Of a stretch of 44,093 nucleotides of DNA, positions 35,466-43,669 are shown piece by piece. The notes beneath the pieces were generated by a model that worked only from the letters and a program-made list of their open reading frames with translations, searched no databases and was not told the origin of the DNA. The stretch's first letter is position 1. Each line of letters begins with the position of its first letter. Made by a program: the position numbers and the translations under genes. The stretch is taken from contig CALZMZ010000008.1 in NCBI GenBank assembly GCA_945788685.1, forward strand, positions 1-44,093, given 5' to 3'. The DNA is from Thermodesulfovibrionia bacterium. GTDB taxonomy: Bacteria; Nitrospirota; Thermodesulfovibrionia; UBA6902.

Positions 35466-36506
35466 ATGGTTAAAGTCCTGATTGTTGATGATTCAGCTTT
35501 CATGCGGAACACTCTCTCCAGCATGATTGCCTCTGATCCTGAACTTGAGGTGATCGGCATGGCAAAAGATGGTATAGAAGCAATCGACAAGGTCGCATCC
35601 CTGCAGCCCGACATAGTTACCATGGATGTAGAAATGCCAAGAATGGACGGGATTGAATCACTTAAACATATAATGTCAAAAACCCCCTTGCCCGTCTTAA
35701 TGGTAAGTTCATTAACTACTGAAGGTGCGGAAGCAACCCTTGATGCACTTGATCTCGGCGCTGTTGATTTTATACCAAAAAATCTCGCAGACCTTTCCAT
35801 CAATATTGTAAAGATAAAGAATGTATTAATAGATAAACTGAAAAAGATCGGCAAAAAAGGACTTGTCAAACAGAAATTAATTATACCCTCCCGGCCCCTG
35901 ACAATGCCTGCACCCATGCAATATACGTCTCACAGAAAGACAGGAATTGTGGCGATCGGCTCCTCAACAGGAGGTCCAAAAGCGCTGCAGACAATTATCT
36001 CAAACATACCGAAAGAGTTTCCTGTTCCTGTACTGATAGCACAGCATATGCCGCCTTCTTTTACAGGACCATTTGCTGATCGTCTGAATCAGATAAGTGC
36101 AGTACACGTAAAAGAAGCTGAAGACAATGAGCCGATTCAGAAAGGTACCGTATATATAGCTCCGGGCGGAGGTCATATGGGAGTAAAGAGGATCAAATTA
36201 ACGAAAACTGCCATAGCTTTAACACAGCATAAAGGAGAATATATTTATAAACCTTCTGCTGATTACCTGATGCTGTCAGTGACAGAATCCTTTTCAGGCC
36301 AGGTGCTCGGTGTCATTCTCACCGGTCTGGGTAATGACGGTACTCAGGGAATGAAAGAAATCAAGAACAAAGGCGGCAGGACAATTGCTGAAAGCGAAGA
36401 AAGCTGTGTTGTCTATGGAATGCCAAAATCCGTTGTTGAGGCAGGTGTCGCAGATAAAGTTGTAAGACTGGACGAGATAGCGGGCGAGATTGTCAATGCA
36501 GTATAA
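35466..36506 (+). CDS. cheB: receptor methylesterase / glutamine deamidase CheB
   Basis: A 346-aa protein. The receiver domain has D54 in VTMDVEMPRMDG. The methylesterase domain has catalytic S166 in GSSTGG, H194 in AQHMPP and the aspartate in GLGNDGTQG. It removes methyl groups added by CheR when phosphorylated by CheA. AAGGGAG precedes the ATG. It is the last gene of the che operon before a 258-bp gap of repeats. Confidence 0.97.
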   Translation: MVKVLIVDDSAFMRNTLSSMIASDPELEVIGMAKDGIEAIDKVASLQPDIVTMDVEMPRMDGIESLKHIMSKTPLPVLMVSSLTTEGAEATLDALDLGAVDFIPKNLADLSINIVKIKNVLIDKLKKIGKKGLVKQKLIIPSRPLTMPAPMQYTSHRKTGIVAIGSSTGGPKALQTIISNIPKEFPVPVLIAQHMPPSFTGPFADRLNQISAVHVKEAEDNEPIQKGTVYIAPGGGHMGVKRIKLTKTAIALTQHKGEYIYKPSADYLMLSVTESFSGQVLGVILTGLGNDGTQGMKEIKNKGGRTIAESEESCVVYGMPKSVVEAGVADKVVRLDEIAGEIVNAV

Positions 36507-36518
36507 ACTGATAAATTT

Positions 36519-36647
36519 CAAATAACAAGTTCCACATTACAAATAACATACAATTGCCCTAGATCCAGACTCAAATGAAGTATGGTTTTTGTTGTTTGGA
36601 ATTTAATATTTGTGATTTGTTTGTAATTTGGAACTTGTTATCTGGTG
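36519..36647. repeat. imperfect inverted repeat made of 7-mers
   Basis: The left arm 36519-36553 reads CAAATAA CAAGTTC CACATTA CAAATAA CATACAA. The right arm 36592-36647 is largely its reverse complement in 7-mers, including TGATTTG, TTTGTAA, TTTGGAA and CTTGTTA. It lies between cheB and the two-CW gene and could fold into a long hairpin or act as a weak terminator for cheB. Confidence 0.65.
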
Positions 36648-36658
36648 CTTAATCGTTC

Positions 36659-36686
36659 TAAAGGTTTCTGAAGAATGCTCCGATAC
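36659..36686 (+). promoter_or_regulatory. possible sigma-28 promoter for the two-CW gene
   Basis: TAAA-N16-TCCGATAC has a perfect -35 core, a -10 with two mismatches and a spacer one base longer than ideal. It lies about 78 bases before the ATG. Confidence 0.4.
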
Positions 36687-36764
36687 ATATATAAAAGGTA
36701 AATAAACTCTTATCAGTAGTATCTTCTTTTTTTGTTGTCTATTGATTGAGAAAGGAGTATTAAA

Positions 36765-37076
36765 ATGGCTAAACCAAATTGCTGGGACATAAAAAAATGC
36801 GGGAGACAGCCCGGCGGCGATAAAATCGGGGACCTTGGCATCTGCCCGGCTTCAACAGATGATACTGTGGACGGAGTTAACAACGGCAAAAACGGCGGAC
36901 GCATATGCTGGGCCATTGCCGGTACCTTCTGCGGAGGAAAAGTGCAGGGAGACTTTGCTCAAAAATCCGTATCCTGCATGTCCTGCGAAGTATTTAAGAG
37001 TATTAAATCTGAAGAGGGTCTTGACAGTTTCGTATTACTAAAACCCGGTCAGGTGTATCAAAGTTCTTCAAAGTAA
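36765..37076 (+). CDS. two-CW domain protein
   Basis: A 103-aa cysteine-rich protein. The first CW element is NCWDIKKCGRQPGG and the second is ICWAIAGTFCGG, followed by SVSCMSCEVFKS. At least eight cysteines are present, so metal or redox binding is likely. Two-CW modules occur as small proteins or at the N-terminus of signalling proteins in Nitrospirota and Desulfobacterota; the function is not established. Start behind AAAGGAG. Placement after the che operon with a possible sigma-28 site suggests a motility link. Confidence 0.82.
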   Translation: MAKPNCWDIKKCGRQPGGDKIGDLGICPASTDDTVDGVNNGKNGGRICWAIAGTFCGGKVQGDFAQKSVSCMSCEVFKSIKSEEGLDSFVLLKPGQVYQSSSK

Positions 37077-37103
37077 CAGCAATATCACAATAATTCATTT
37101 ATA

Positions 37104-37142
37104 AAAAAAGCAGGACAAGATAAACCCTTGCCCTGCTTTTTT
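37104..37142. terminator. bidirectional terminator
   Basis: AAAAAAGCAGGACAAG and CTTGCCCTGCTTTTTT form a 16-bp stem with one mismatch and a loop of about 7 nt. An A run precedes it and a T run follows, so it can work for the two-CW gene and for flgE from the other side. Confidence 0.85.
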
Positions 37143-37343
37143 AGCTTTCAGCTATCAGCCGTTAGCTGTAAGTCTTTTGTCTTATGTCTTTTGTCTTATG
37201 TCTTTTGTCTTATGTCTTTACTTTTTTCTCTTTTGCCGTCACTCGTTACCTCTTACCTCTTACCTCTTACCTCTTACCTCTTACCTCTTACCTCTTACCT
37301 CTTACCTCTTACCTCTTACCTCTTACCTCTTACCTCTTACCTC
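37143..37343. repeat. compound heptad repeat array ending inside flgE
   Basis: Continuous 7-bp periodicity. First AGCTTTC AGCTATC AGCCGTT AGCTGTA (37143-37170), then alternating GTCTTTT/GTCTTAT (37172-37213, three 14-bp units), then degenerate 7-mers, then TTACCTC x14, exact, at 37246-37343. The last array contains the flgE stop codon and replaces the expected 3' end of flgE. Confidence 0.92.
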
Positions 37344-38602
37344 TTTGAAATCATCCTTGAATTGGCCTGGAATCCTCTCTGGTGAAGAATCAGTTTAACA
37401 AACTCTTCTGCAAGGTCAACATTACTCTGCTCAAGTGTATTTGATAATACCGTACCTGTACCTGATGTTCCCGGTATACTGATAACAGGCTGCCCCGAGT
37501 TGGTTGATTCAGCAAACAGGTTTCTTCCCATCTTTGTAAGGGCATGCGGGGCCAGGAACTTGGCCAGCGCTACCTGTGCTACGCCCCTGGTCTGACCGTT
37601 TGTGAAGATACCGGTCATTGTACCGTCCTGCGATATGGTGATGCTTTTTAATGATCCTGAGGAATATCCGTCCTGGTTCTGGAACATGGTCGCTGACTGA
37701 CTTCCATACTGGACCGTACCGTCCTGTCCTGAACCGCCTTCAGTTATTGACGTACCAAAATCAAAACCAATCACCTGATTTGCTGCGGCACCGCCCGTGA
37801 AATTAAATCCACCTGGTCCCGGAGCTACAACTACCGGGTACGTCACAGCACTTTCATTATCCAGATATCCGTTATTATTAAAATCAATCGTACCCTGAGC
37901 CTGGACCTCGGTGCTTCCACTTGCGGTATCAGTGGCTCCGACTACCGCATACCACTGCCATGTGTTTCCTGTTGGTAACTCAACAGATTTTCTGAAATAT
38001 ACGTCCACAACATGACTGTTTCCCAGTGAGTCATAGACCGTAACTGAACTTGAGAAATTTGATGTATTATTTGGATTATTCACATCAAAGGCTCCAACAG
38101 GTATAGTTTCTCTTGAATCAAGGTTTGCAGCAATTGTCATAGCTGTGGTTTCTGTTGGTGAACTGTTTAATGAAGACAGGTTAATGTCGCCCAGACCGCT
38201 TGTTGCTGATCCGGACTGATTAAACAGATATCCCTGTAAACGCTGGTTGCTTGGATTTACAACAAACCCGTCTTTATTAATGCTAAACTGCCCTGCTCTT
38301 GAATAATAGGTGCCGGCGCTGTCTTCCATTATAAACATGCCGTCTCCATCAACCGCCAGGTCCAGTACGTTTGCCGTATTTTCAAATGTACCCTGGGTAA
38401 ATGACGGTGATACTGAGTTCATCCTGACACCACGTCCGATCTGGCCCTCTCCCACCTGCTGGGCAAGGATATCGGCAAAGGCGGCCCTGCTTGTTTTAAA
38501 TCCGGTCGTGTTCATGTTGGCAACATTGTCACCGATGACCGAAAGAGCAGTACCGCTTGCGTTCATTCCGCTGACTGCTGTAAATAATGATGTTAAAGCC
38601 AT
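37337..38602 (-). CDS. flgE: flagellar hook protein FlgE, C-terminus truncated
   Basis: A 421-aa hook subunit. The N-terminus is normal: MALTSLFTAVSGMNASGTALSVIGDNVANMNTTGFKTSRAAF. The C-terminus runs through QSNVDLAEEFVKLILHQRGFQANSRMI, then reads SKR and stops. Hook proteins usually continue about 12-16 residues with a TTDEMLQxLxNLKR-type helix; the FlgG here keeps the equivalent [17 protein letters not shown]. The stop codon lies in the first unit of a TTACCTC x14 array, and no remnant of the missing helix is visible beyond. The terminal D0 helices of hook subunits pack in the inner core, so the truncated protein may assemble poorly, unless another flgE exists. The start follows AAGGAGGAAT. 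Confidence 0.95.
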   Translation of the reverse strand: MALTSLFTAVSGMNASGTALSVIGDNVANMNTTGFKTSRAAFADILAQQVGEGQIGRGVRMNSVSPSFTQGTFENTANVLDLAVDGDGMFIMEDSAGTYYSRAGQFSINKDGFVVNPSNQRLQGYLFNQSGSATSGLGDINLSSLNSSPTETTAMTIAANLDSRETIPVGAFDVNNPNNTSNFSSSVTVYDSLGNSHVVDVYFRKSVELPTGNTWQWYAVVGATDTASGSTEVQAQGTIDFNNNGYLDNESAVTYPVVVAPGPGGFNFTGGAAANQVIGFDFGTSITEGGSGQDGTVQYGSQSATMFQNQDGYSSGSLKSITISQDGTMTGIFTNGQTRGVAQVALAKFLAPHALTKMGRNLFAESTNSGQPVISIPGTSGTGTVLSNTLEQSNVDLAEEFVKLILHQRGFQANSRMISKR

Positions 38603-38663
38603 TGCAATTCCTCCTTAATATATTGAGTTTCCTAAAACGTTACTGTAAATTTCCTGCAATGCC

Positions 38664-38687
38664 ATCAGCAGCTTTTCAGCTGCTGAT
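38664..38687. repeat. inverted repeat in flgD-flgE gap
   Basis: ATCAGCAGCT / AGCTGCTGAT forms a perfect 10-bp stem with a TTTC loop. No U run follows on the minus strand, so an mRNA processing or stabilising hairpin before flgE is more likely than a terminator. Confidence 0.5.
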
Positions 38688-38704
38688 CCATTACCTCCTT
38701 TCTG

Positions 38705-39352
38705 TTATAAACTTATTGACCTGATATCACTAAGGTTTATTTTCCTGTTCCCATCAATTGTAAGATATGTGAGTCCATCCTCAAAGGAAATTCCCGTTAC
38801 CAGCCCCTTTTCTATTGTTGAGGCATTTACTTCATTGCCTGATATGTCTTTTGCATCAATTCCAAACGTATACTGTCCTGCGGGCAGCTGATTTCCAATT
38901 ATGTCCTTACCGTCCCATCTGAATGAATTGACGCCTGCTGACTGCTGTCCCAGTTCTCTTGACCAGACCATTGCTCCGGTTGCATCATGGATCGACAGTA
39001 TTACGGATGATGCATCGCTGTCCAGATCAAATCCTACATCAGCATTGTCCTGCATATAAAAGGAATCTCCATTGGTCTCCACGGTCCTGTCTATCAGGTT
39101 TGCCACTGTGGCGTTCTGCATCGACTGCTGGTATGCCAGCACACCCCCCAGAGAGTCCTTGATATTGGTAAGCTCTTCGAGCGACGAAAATTCCGTCAAC
39201 TGGGACGTAAAATCCGCGCTGTCCATTGGATTCAGCGGGTCCTGGTGACTTAACTGCTTGATCAGCAGCGTCATAAAATCGTCCTTTCCAAGGACCTGTC
39301 CACCGGTGGCCTCCTTGATTGCACTTACACCTCCTATTGCTGATATATCCAT
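38705..39352 (-). CDS. flgD: hook-capping protein FlgD
   Basis: A 215-aa protein, normal length. The N-terminal signature GKDDFMTLLIKQLSHQDPLNPMDSADFTSQLTEFSSLEEL is diagnostic. A C-terminal FLgD Ig-like/Tudor part follows (VWSRELGQQSAGVNSFRWDGKDIIGNQLPAGQYTF). It caps the growing hook and is replaced by FlgK. It starts behind AAAGGAGGAG and precedes flgE. Confidence 0.96.
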   Translation of the reverse strand: MDISAIGGVSAIKEATGGQVLGKDDFMTLLIKQLSHQDPLNPMDSADFTSQLTEFSSLEELTNIKDSLGGVLAYQQSMQNATVANLIDRTVETNGDSFYMQDNADVGFDLDSDASSVILSIHDATGAMVWSRELGQQSAGVNSFRWDGKDIIGNQLPAGQYTFGIDAKDISGNEVNASTIEKGLVTGISFEDGLTYLTIDGNRKINLSDIRSISL

Positions 39353-39407
39353 GACTCCTCCTTTATTAGTAAGTTCTCGATGCTCAACATCGGGATTAAT
39401 CCGATCT

Positions 39408-39426
39408 CCCTCCCGTCAAGGGAGGG
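39408..39426. repeat. GC-rich hairpin in fliK-flgD gap
   Basis: CCCTCCC-GTCAA-GGGAGGG. A second small palindrome (GGATTAATCC, 39393-39402) lies beside it. It falls in the 146-bp gap between fliK and flgD and may modulate flgD-flgE expression. Confidence 0.5.
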
Positions 39427-39498
39427 GAACTACCTGGCAACTCTTCAGTGGGGTAGTCCATTATTGTCAATTTTTTTCCAATCATACTTTCGTAATAA

Positions 39499-41034
39499 TT
39501 ATGCAAAAACATTTATCAGTCCCTGATTCGAATAAACCGGTGCAGGCTTAAGATCGTAATTCCTTTCAAACCCGCTGTCCATCAAAAATTTCTTTTCAGG
39601 GTCATTTTTCTGGTCTTTAAGGGCAACAGAAAAGCCGCCGACACTGACCCCGTCTTTGTCCAGATGTTCAATAATATTCTGGATATTGCTTTCGAGAAAT
39701 TCCTTTACTACTTTTTCAGATGCATGTACATGTACATTCAGTATTCCCTTTTCCATACTTACATTGATTCTGAGCTTGCCGAATTCCTCATGATTGACTG
39801 TGACACCCAGTTTGCTTTTTCCCTTTGCCACATAAACGACCTGGTTTAACAGCTCGCTGAACCCGGCAGTTCTTGCAGCATTGCTTTGAGATAGCCCTAA
39901 TCCGGACTTGCTGTTTGCCATTGTCATTGCCTGGTTCTGCGCCACTTCAGCATTGTTTACTGCTGTGTTTGAATTAAATGATTCAAGTGAATTAACAGAT
40001 GAATCAGACAGGTTTGAAAGTGAGCTTCTTATTCCCGGGGCATTGGAGATACCCTGCATATTATTGAAAAAGAGAGTTTCCTGGAGAGGCTTAAAGTTAC
40101 GTAACTCCTCCAGGGCTTCGGGATCCATATTATTCATCTGCTGCTGGATCCTGCTCATATCAGCCTGATCAATGACCGTCTTTTTCGCATACCTGTCAGG
40201 GAGTTCCCTGTCAGTATCGATGTTGATATGTTTAGCAGTATTTTTATTAAGACCAGAATCTTCCGCCTGCTCATCTGTATCACTGTTTCCAGCGGCAGCA
40301 TTTTTATCTGATGGATCATGCTTTGATTCATTATTTTCAAATTCACCATTTTCAGCATCAGACTCTTCAACTGATATTTCATCCAGGAGCGCTTCTTTTA
40401 TATCTCCATTGGTCTCTTTATTAATATCAGTATTTTCGTTTGTCGCTTTGTTTTGTGATTTATCAGAAGCAATTACAGTTGCGGTATTCAGTTCCTCTGT
40501 TACCGTACCATTATTATTAATTGCAGACTTTGCAGAATCGGTTATTATTTCAGATATGATTTCGCCCGCTGAATCATGCACTGTTTTTCCATCCGGAATT
40601 ATTATTGTGTTTTCACCTGTTAGGACCTGATCCCCGTCTGTTGCATCAAGTTCATTATCATTGTCAGCCATATCCGATTGTGTATCTTCAGAATCTGCAC
40701 CCTTTCCTGTTTCCACATCTGATTTACTTTCCTCTGTGTCATTCCCATCCTGACCTTTATCATTATGAGACGCCTGCTGATCAGTTTTTACATCGTTGGT
40801 ATCATGTGTGGATTCTGTTGCGCTTTCTTTCTGTCCAGATTCCGGCGTGTTCTCTTCCGTCTTAACATCAGTACTGGTCAGAGTGTTGTCATCCCCAAAT
40901 CTGTCTGCATCATTAATAAGCTTTGAAAAACTGGAGCTCTCAGGCTTATCATATCCCTGTGATGAGAAATCAGGCTTATTGACCATGAACCCGTCAGGAT
41001 TGATGCCTGGAATTGATGAAGATAACATATTCAT
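39499..41034 (-). CDS. fliK: flagellar hook-length control protein FliK
   Basis: A 511-aa protein. Residues about 30-300 are a hydrophilic Asp/Glu/Ser/Thr/Asn-rich region expected to be extended, as in the ruler part of FliK. The C-terminal domain (about 390-490) contains KSKLGVTVNHEEFGKLRINVSMEKGILNVHVHASEKVVKEFLESNIQNIIEHL, the Flg_hook fold that contacts FlhB. The acidic low complexity made its identity depend on the C-terminus. The start may be two codons later (41028), which has AGGG at better spacing and leaves a longer leader after the sigma-54 promoter. Confidence 0.9.
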   Translation of the reverse strand: MNMLSSSIPGINPDGFMVNKPDFSSQGYDKPESSSFSKLINDADRFGDDNTLTSTDVKTEENTPESGQKESATESTHDTNDVKTDQQASHNDKGQDGNDTEESKSDVETGKGADSEDTQSDMADNDNELDATDGDQVLTGENTIIIPDGKTVHDSAGEIISEIITDSAKSAINNNGTVTEELNTATVIASDKSQNKATNENTDINKETNGDIKEALLDEISVEESDAENGEFENNESKHDPSDKNAAAGNSDTDEQAEDSGLNKNTAKHINIDTDRELPDRYAKKTVIDQADMSRIQQQMNNMDPEALEELRNFKPLQETLFFNNMQGISNAPGIRSSLSNLSDSSVNSLESFNSNTAVNNAEVAQNQAMTMANSKSGLGLSQSNAARTAGFSELLNQVVYVAKGKSKLGVTVNHEEFGKLRINVSMEKGILNVHVHASEKVVKEFLESNIQNIIEHLDKDGVSVGGFSVALKDQKNDPEKKFLMDSGFERNYDLKPAPVYSNQGLINVFA

Positions 41035-41046
41035 GACCCTGGATAG

Positions 41047-41062
41047 AGCAATTGGTATGCCA
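41047..41062 (-). promoter_or_regulatory. sigma-54 promoter for fliK-flgD-flgE
   Basis: Minus-strand TGGCATACCAATTGCT has one mismatch to TGGCAC-N5-TTGCW and exact GG-N10-GC spacing. The predicted transcript start is very close to the fliK ATG. The remaining part of the 485-bp gap 41035-41519 is AT-rich and shows no gene or other clear signal; the promoter for the plus-strand MNT/HEPN pair must also lie there. Confidence 0.65.
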
Positions 41063-41519
41063 GCAATTTTGCCCGGTGAATTTTCTTATACATTATTAAT
41101 AGGTGATTTCCCCTCTCAAGATTTTCAAACAGTAAAAACACTATTTATCAAGGCATTACTGCCTGTTATCGAAAATCTGTATTAGGCGATGATAATAAAT
41201 AGAGGCGCAGACACTACTTTTTATCAGGCGGTTAAGGGGAAAATATTTCAGAAAATATTTCTTTGACAGGAAACTTTTTCCAGTGGTGGTCAGTTACATA
41301 TGCAGATCTTTGAGTGTCCAGGATTACTAATCTATAAAACCACAATGAACTTCCCTTCCGCAGGCTTAAGAAATAAATTCCATCTCTCCCATTTATTTGA
41401 AGACTTCTAACTTGAAGTTATACAATTCATAGGGTAATATCTATTCTTCATTAAATATCTAAAATATTCACCTGGATCATGTAAAATATGAAATATAAAA
41501 TATATTATTATGGACTGAC

Positions 41520-41840
41520 ATGAATATAACAGAAAGACAGATTCTGGAATCATTCAAATTATCACTGCTTAAACGGCTGGCAGTGCACAAAGTAATTTTA
41601 TTTGGTTCGAGGGCTCGTGGAGATGCAGACGTATATTCCGATATGGATGTAGTGGTAGTTCTTGATCAATTATCAAGTGTTATAGATGTGGATTATGTTA
41701 GTGATTGTGCCTGGGAGGCTGGATTCGAACATGGCATTGTTGTGGTTCCTATTGTTTATTCAAGGGATGAATGGGAGAAAAGTCCTGAACGATATTCCCT
41801 GCTTGCAATGGCAGTTGAACAAGAAGGTGTCACAATTTGA
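41520..41840 (+). CDS. MNT-type nucleotidyltransferase, putative antitoxin
   Basis: A 106-aa minimal nucleotidyltransferase: FGSRARGDADVYSDMDVVVVLD holds GSxxxGxxxxxSDxDV with the metal-binding aspartates. Such proteins pair with HEPN proteins; in characterised MNT/HEPN modules the MNT partner adenylylates the HEPN toxin. The next gene is a HEPN protein overlapping by 4 bp, so this is a two-gene unit. It is unrelated to motility and marks the start of the accessory region. Confidence 0.9.
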   Translation: MNITERQILESFKLSLLKRLAVHKVILFGSRARGDADVYSDMDVVVVLDQLSSVIDVDYVSDCAWEAGFEHGIVVVPIVYSRDEWEKSPERYSLLAMAVEQEGVTI

Positions 41841-42247
41841 AAAGTGACGACATAAACACCCTTATAAAACATCGTCTTGATCAGGCGCAGACCGCACTTG
41901 ATGACGCAAAGTTTCTCTGTGAGGGTAAACGGAGTTCTCAGAGCATTGTCAACAGGGCATACTATGCAATGTTTTATGCAGCACTTGCACTATTACAGAA
42001 AATAGGAATGGTACCATCAAAACACACCGGTGTTATAAGCCTTTTTGATACGGAGTTTGTTATAAAAGGTATGTTCACAAAGGAACTTTCCAAAGATTTT
42101 CATAAATTGTTTGAAATGAGACAGGTCTCGGACTATAAATCCTCAGATGAAATTACAGAAAAACAGGCTGAAGATGCGATAAAGAGAGCAGTTTCATTTG
42201 TCGAGTCCATTATCAATTATATTGAGTCTGATAATTCATCGTCTTAA
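41837..42247 (+). CDS. HEPN-domain protein, putative toxin
   Basis: A 136-aa helical protein with AYYAMFYAALALLQKIGM, typical of HEPN. It starts at TTG (41837), overlapping the MNT stop as TTGA. HEPN RNases of the HepT type carry RX4-6H; here the equivalent place reads MRQVSDYKSS (R-X4-Y), so the canonical histidine is absent. It may be a non-nucleolytic HEPN of the MNT-associated class rather than an active RNase. A strong terminator follows. Confidence 0.85.
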   Translation: MKSDDINTLIKHRLDQAQTALDDAKFLCEGKRSSQSIVNRAYYAMFYAALALLQKIGMVPSKHTGVISLFDTEFVIKGMFTKELSKDFHKLFEMRQVSDYKSSDEITEKQAEDAIKRAVSFVESIINYIESDNSSS

Positions 42248-42257
42248 ACTGCGCTGA

Positions 42258-42298
42258 ACACTAAAAGCGTTTACAATGCCTGTAAACGCTTTTAGTGT
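42258..42298 (+). terminator. terminator after the MNT/HEPN pair
   Basis: ACACTAAAAGCGTTTAC pairs perfectly over 17 bp with GTAAACGCTTTTAGTGT around a 7-nt loop. No long U run follows (CTTACTC), but the stem is very stable. Confidence 0.75.
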
Positions 42299-42372
42299 CT
42301 TACTCAACTTAAACATTACATAAATATTTTCTTGTAAAGGGTGGGCAGGTCCTTTTTCATTAATGATACACA

Positions 42373-42537
42373 TTATAAATCCCTTACTGATGATCCCTCG
42401 CAGCTTGCCACTTTCATCATCTCCTCTATCTGATCTTTATAGCACTGCGAAGGATGAATGTCCGGAATCGCTACCTGGTCATTCCGGTAATCTGTAAGCC
42501 TGAATCCAGTCTTTTCATTACCTATAACCAAGTTCAT
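42373..42537 (-). CDS. small hypothetical protein
   Basis: A 54-aa frame from an ATG at 42537 (MNLVIGNEKTGFRLTDYRND, then QVAIPDIHPSQCYKDQIEEMMKVASCEG). A TTG start at 42579 would give 68 aa but overlaps the plus-strand frame. There is no Shine-Dalgarno. The composition looks protein-like, but no family is recognised and it could be a gene remnant. Confidence 0.35.
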   Translation of the reverse strand: MNLVIGNEKTGFRLTDYRNDQVAIPDIHPSQCYKDQIEEMMKVASCEGSSVRDL

Positions 42538-42627
42538 ATATTTAGCTGAAAGCTGACCGCTTTTATGTATCTCTGGCAAAACGATTTATATGAGCTTATA
42601 CTATGGAGAAAACCGGGGGGACATCAG

Positions 42628-43290
42628 ATGCTCAGATTTCAAAATTGTCCTGACAACATATTCATGGCAATCCTGACAGCAAGTATGGAGATGATGATAG
42701 ACCAGATCAGGGAGATACTGGCCGTTCACAGGAAGAATGAAGTCGGAGCCGTTCCCCTTGAATTTCTGATGCCTGACGCGGCAGGAGTATTTATGCCGGA
42801 GACTGCCATGACGACCTTGAAGAAAATGCTTCAGTACCATACCGGGCCTGGTTTGTATTACCTGAATGATTACCACTATCTTCTGCTTTATGACACACTG
42901 GATTATTTCTGTACTATACATAATGACATGGTCCGTACTGCTCCGAATGAGCGTGAAAAGAAAAAAGCGTCCAGGATAGCAGGAGTACATATAGAAAAGA
43001 TCAATTTTGATGACTTGATTGATATATATTATTTTGATATCGATTTTCTGATGGATAAGGATGTTGTGATGAACCTGGGGCATGACATGAGAAAGGGGCT
43101 GGGCATTCAGGATGAGACATTCGCCATATCACAGGAGTTGGCGCCTCATCCCGAAGAATTGAAAATCAGGGATAAGGAAGATGAACCATCGGTTCTTCTG
43201 GTTCAATCGATATTTTGGGGCCCGTCATCCAGGGTGTATCCTGATATGGACATTCCAGATCAGGAAATTATCGAAGTTGATCTTCAATAG
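42628..43290 (+). CDS. hypothetical protein
   Basis: A 220-aa protein from the ATG at 42628 (MLRFQNCPDNIFMAILTASM), which lies shortly after GGGGGGA; a longer frame begins at 42565 without a ribosome site. It is acidic and rich in aromatic residues (YLNDYHYLLLYDTLDYF, DDLIDIYYFDIDFLMDKDV), with no signal peptide or membrane segment. The C-terminal part contains an acidic tail (PDQEIIEVDLQ). I do not recognise a family. It converges on the integrase remnant. Confidence 0.6.
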   Translation: MLRFQNCPDNIFMAILTASMEMMIDQIREILAVHRKNEVGAVPLEFLMPDAAGVFMPETAMTTLKKMLQYHTGPGLYYLNDYHYLLLYDTLDYFCTIHNDMVRTAPNEREKKKASRIAGVHIEKINFDDLIDIYYFDIDFLMDKDVVMNLGHDMRKGLGIQDETFAISQELAPHPEELKIRDKEDEPSVLLVQSIFWGPSSRVYPDMDIPDQEIIEVDLQ

Positions 43291-43294
43291 GTTT

Positions 43295-43669
43295 TTAAGA
43301 TTTCTCATCGTCTTTATCAGTGTCATTAAGCAGATCATCCAGCGGACTCTCAGGTGCCCCGTTTAATTCTCTTATGACGTGAAGGTAAATCATGGTTGTT
43401 TCTATGTTTTTATGTCCTAACAGTTCCTGTATTACCCGGATATTAACGCCTTTCATTAATAAGTGAGTAGCAAATGAATGCCGAAGCGTATGTACTGAAG
43501 CATGCTTGGGTATTTCCGACTTTTTCAGTGTCCGCGCCATGGCATCCTGTATGGCCTTTTCACTTTTATGATGTCTTCTAATCTTTCCGCTACGGGGGTC
43601 TACAGAGAGACGGGATGAAGGAAACACGTATTGCCAGTGCCATTTACATAAGCGTTTAGCTTTTAGCAA
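43295..43669 (-). pseudogene. intI: integron-type integrase, C-terminal remnant
   Basis: The frame encodes [25 protein letters not shown], a hallmark of integron integrases (usually WxWQYVFPAxxLSxDPRSGxxRRHH). The catalytic [12 protein letters not shown], the histidine in LLGHKN and tyrosine in TTMIYLHVI follow. The N-terminal half with the first catalytic arginine is missing. The visible frame starts at a TTG and its first residues (LKAKRL) come from a repeat array, right after the end of the four-helix-bundle gene. It is a broken integrase, not a functional recombinase. No attI or attC sites were seen. Confidence 0.85.

Noticed and set aside
37143-37343. CRISPR array
   Set aside because: Units are 7 or 14 bp and contiguous, with no 25-40 bp unique spacers and no cas genes.
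37128-37398. Plus-strand frames translating the repeats as LLPLTSY repeats
   Set aside because: Produced by the TTACCTC array, whose 98-bp length is free of stops in these frames; no ribosome site and no protein character.
40172-41185. Plus-strand frames opposite fliK
   Set aside because: Ser/Phe-rich mirror translations of the acidic FliK region; FliK C-terminal domain is convincing on the other strand.
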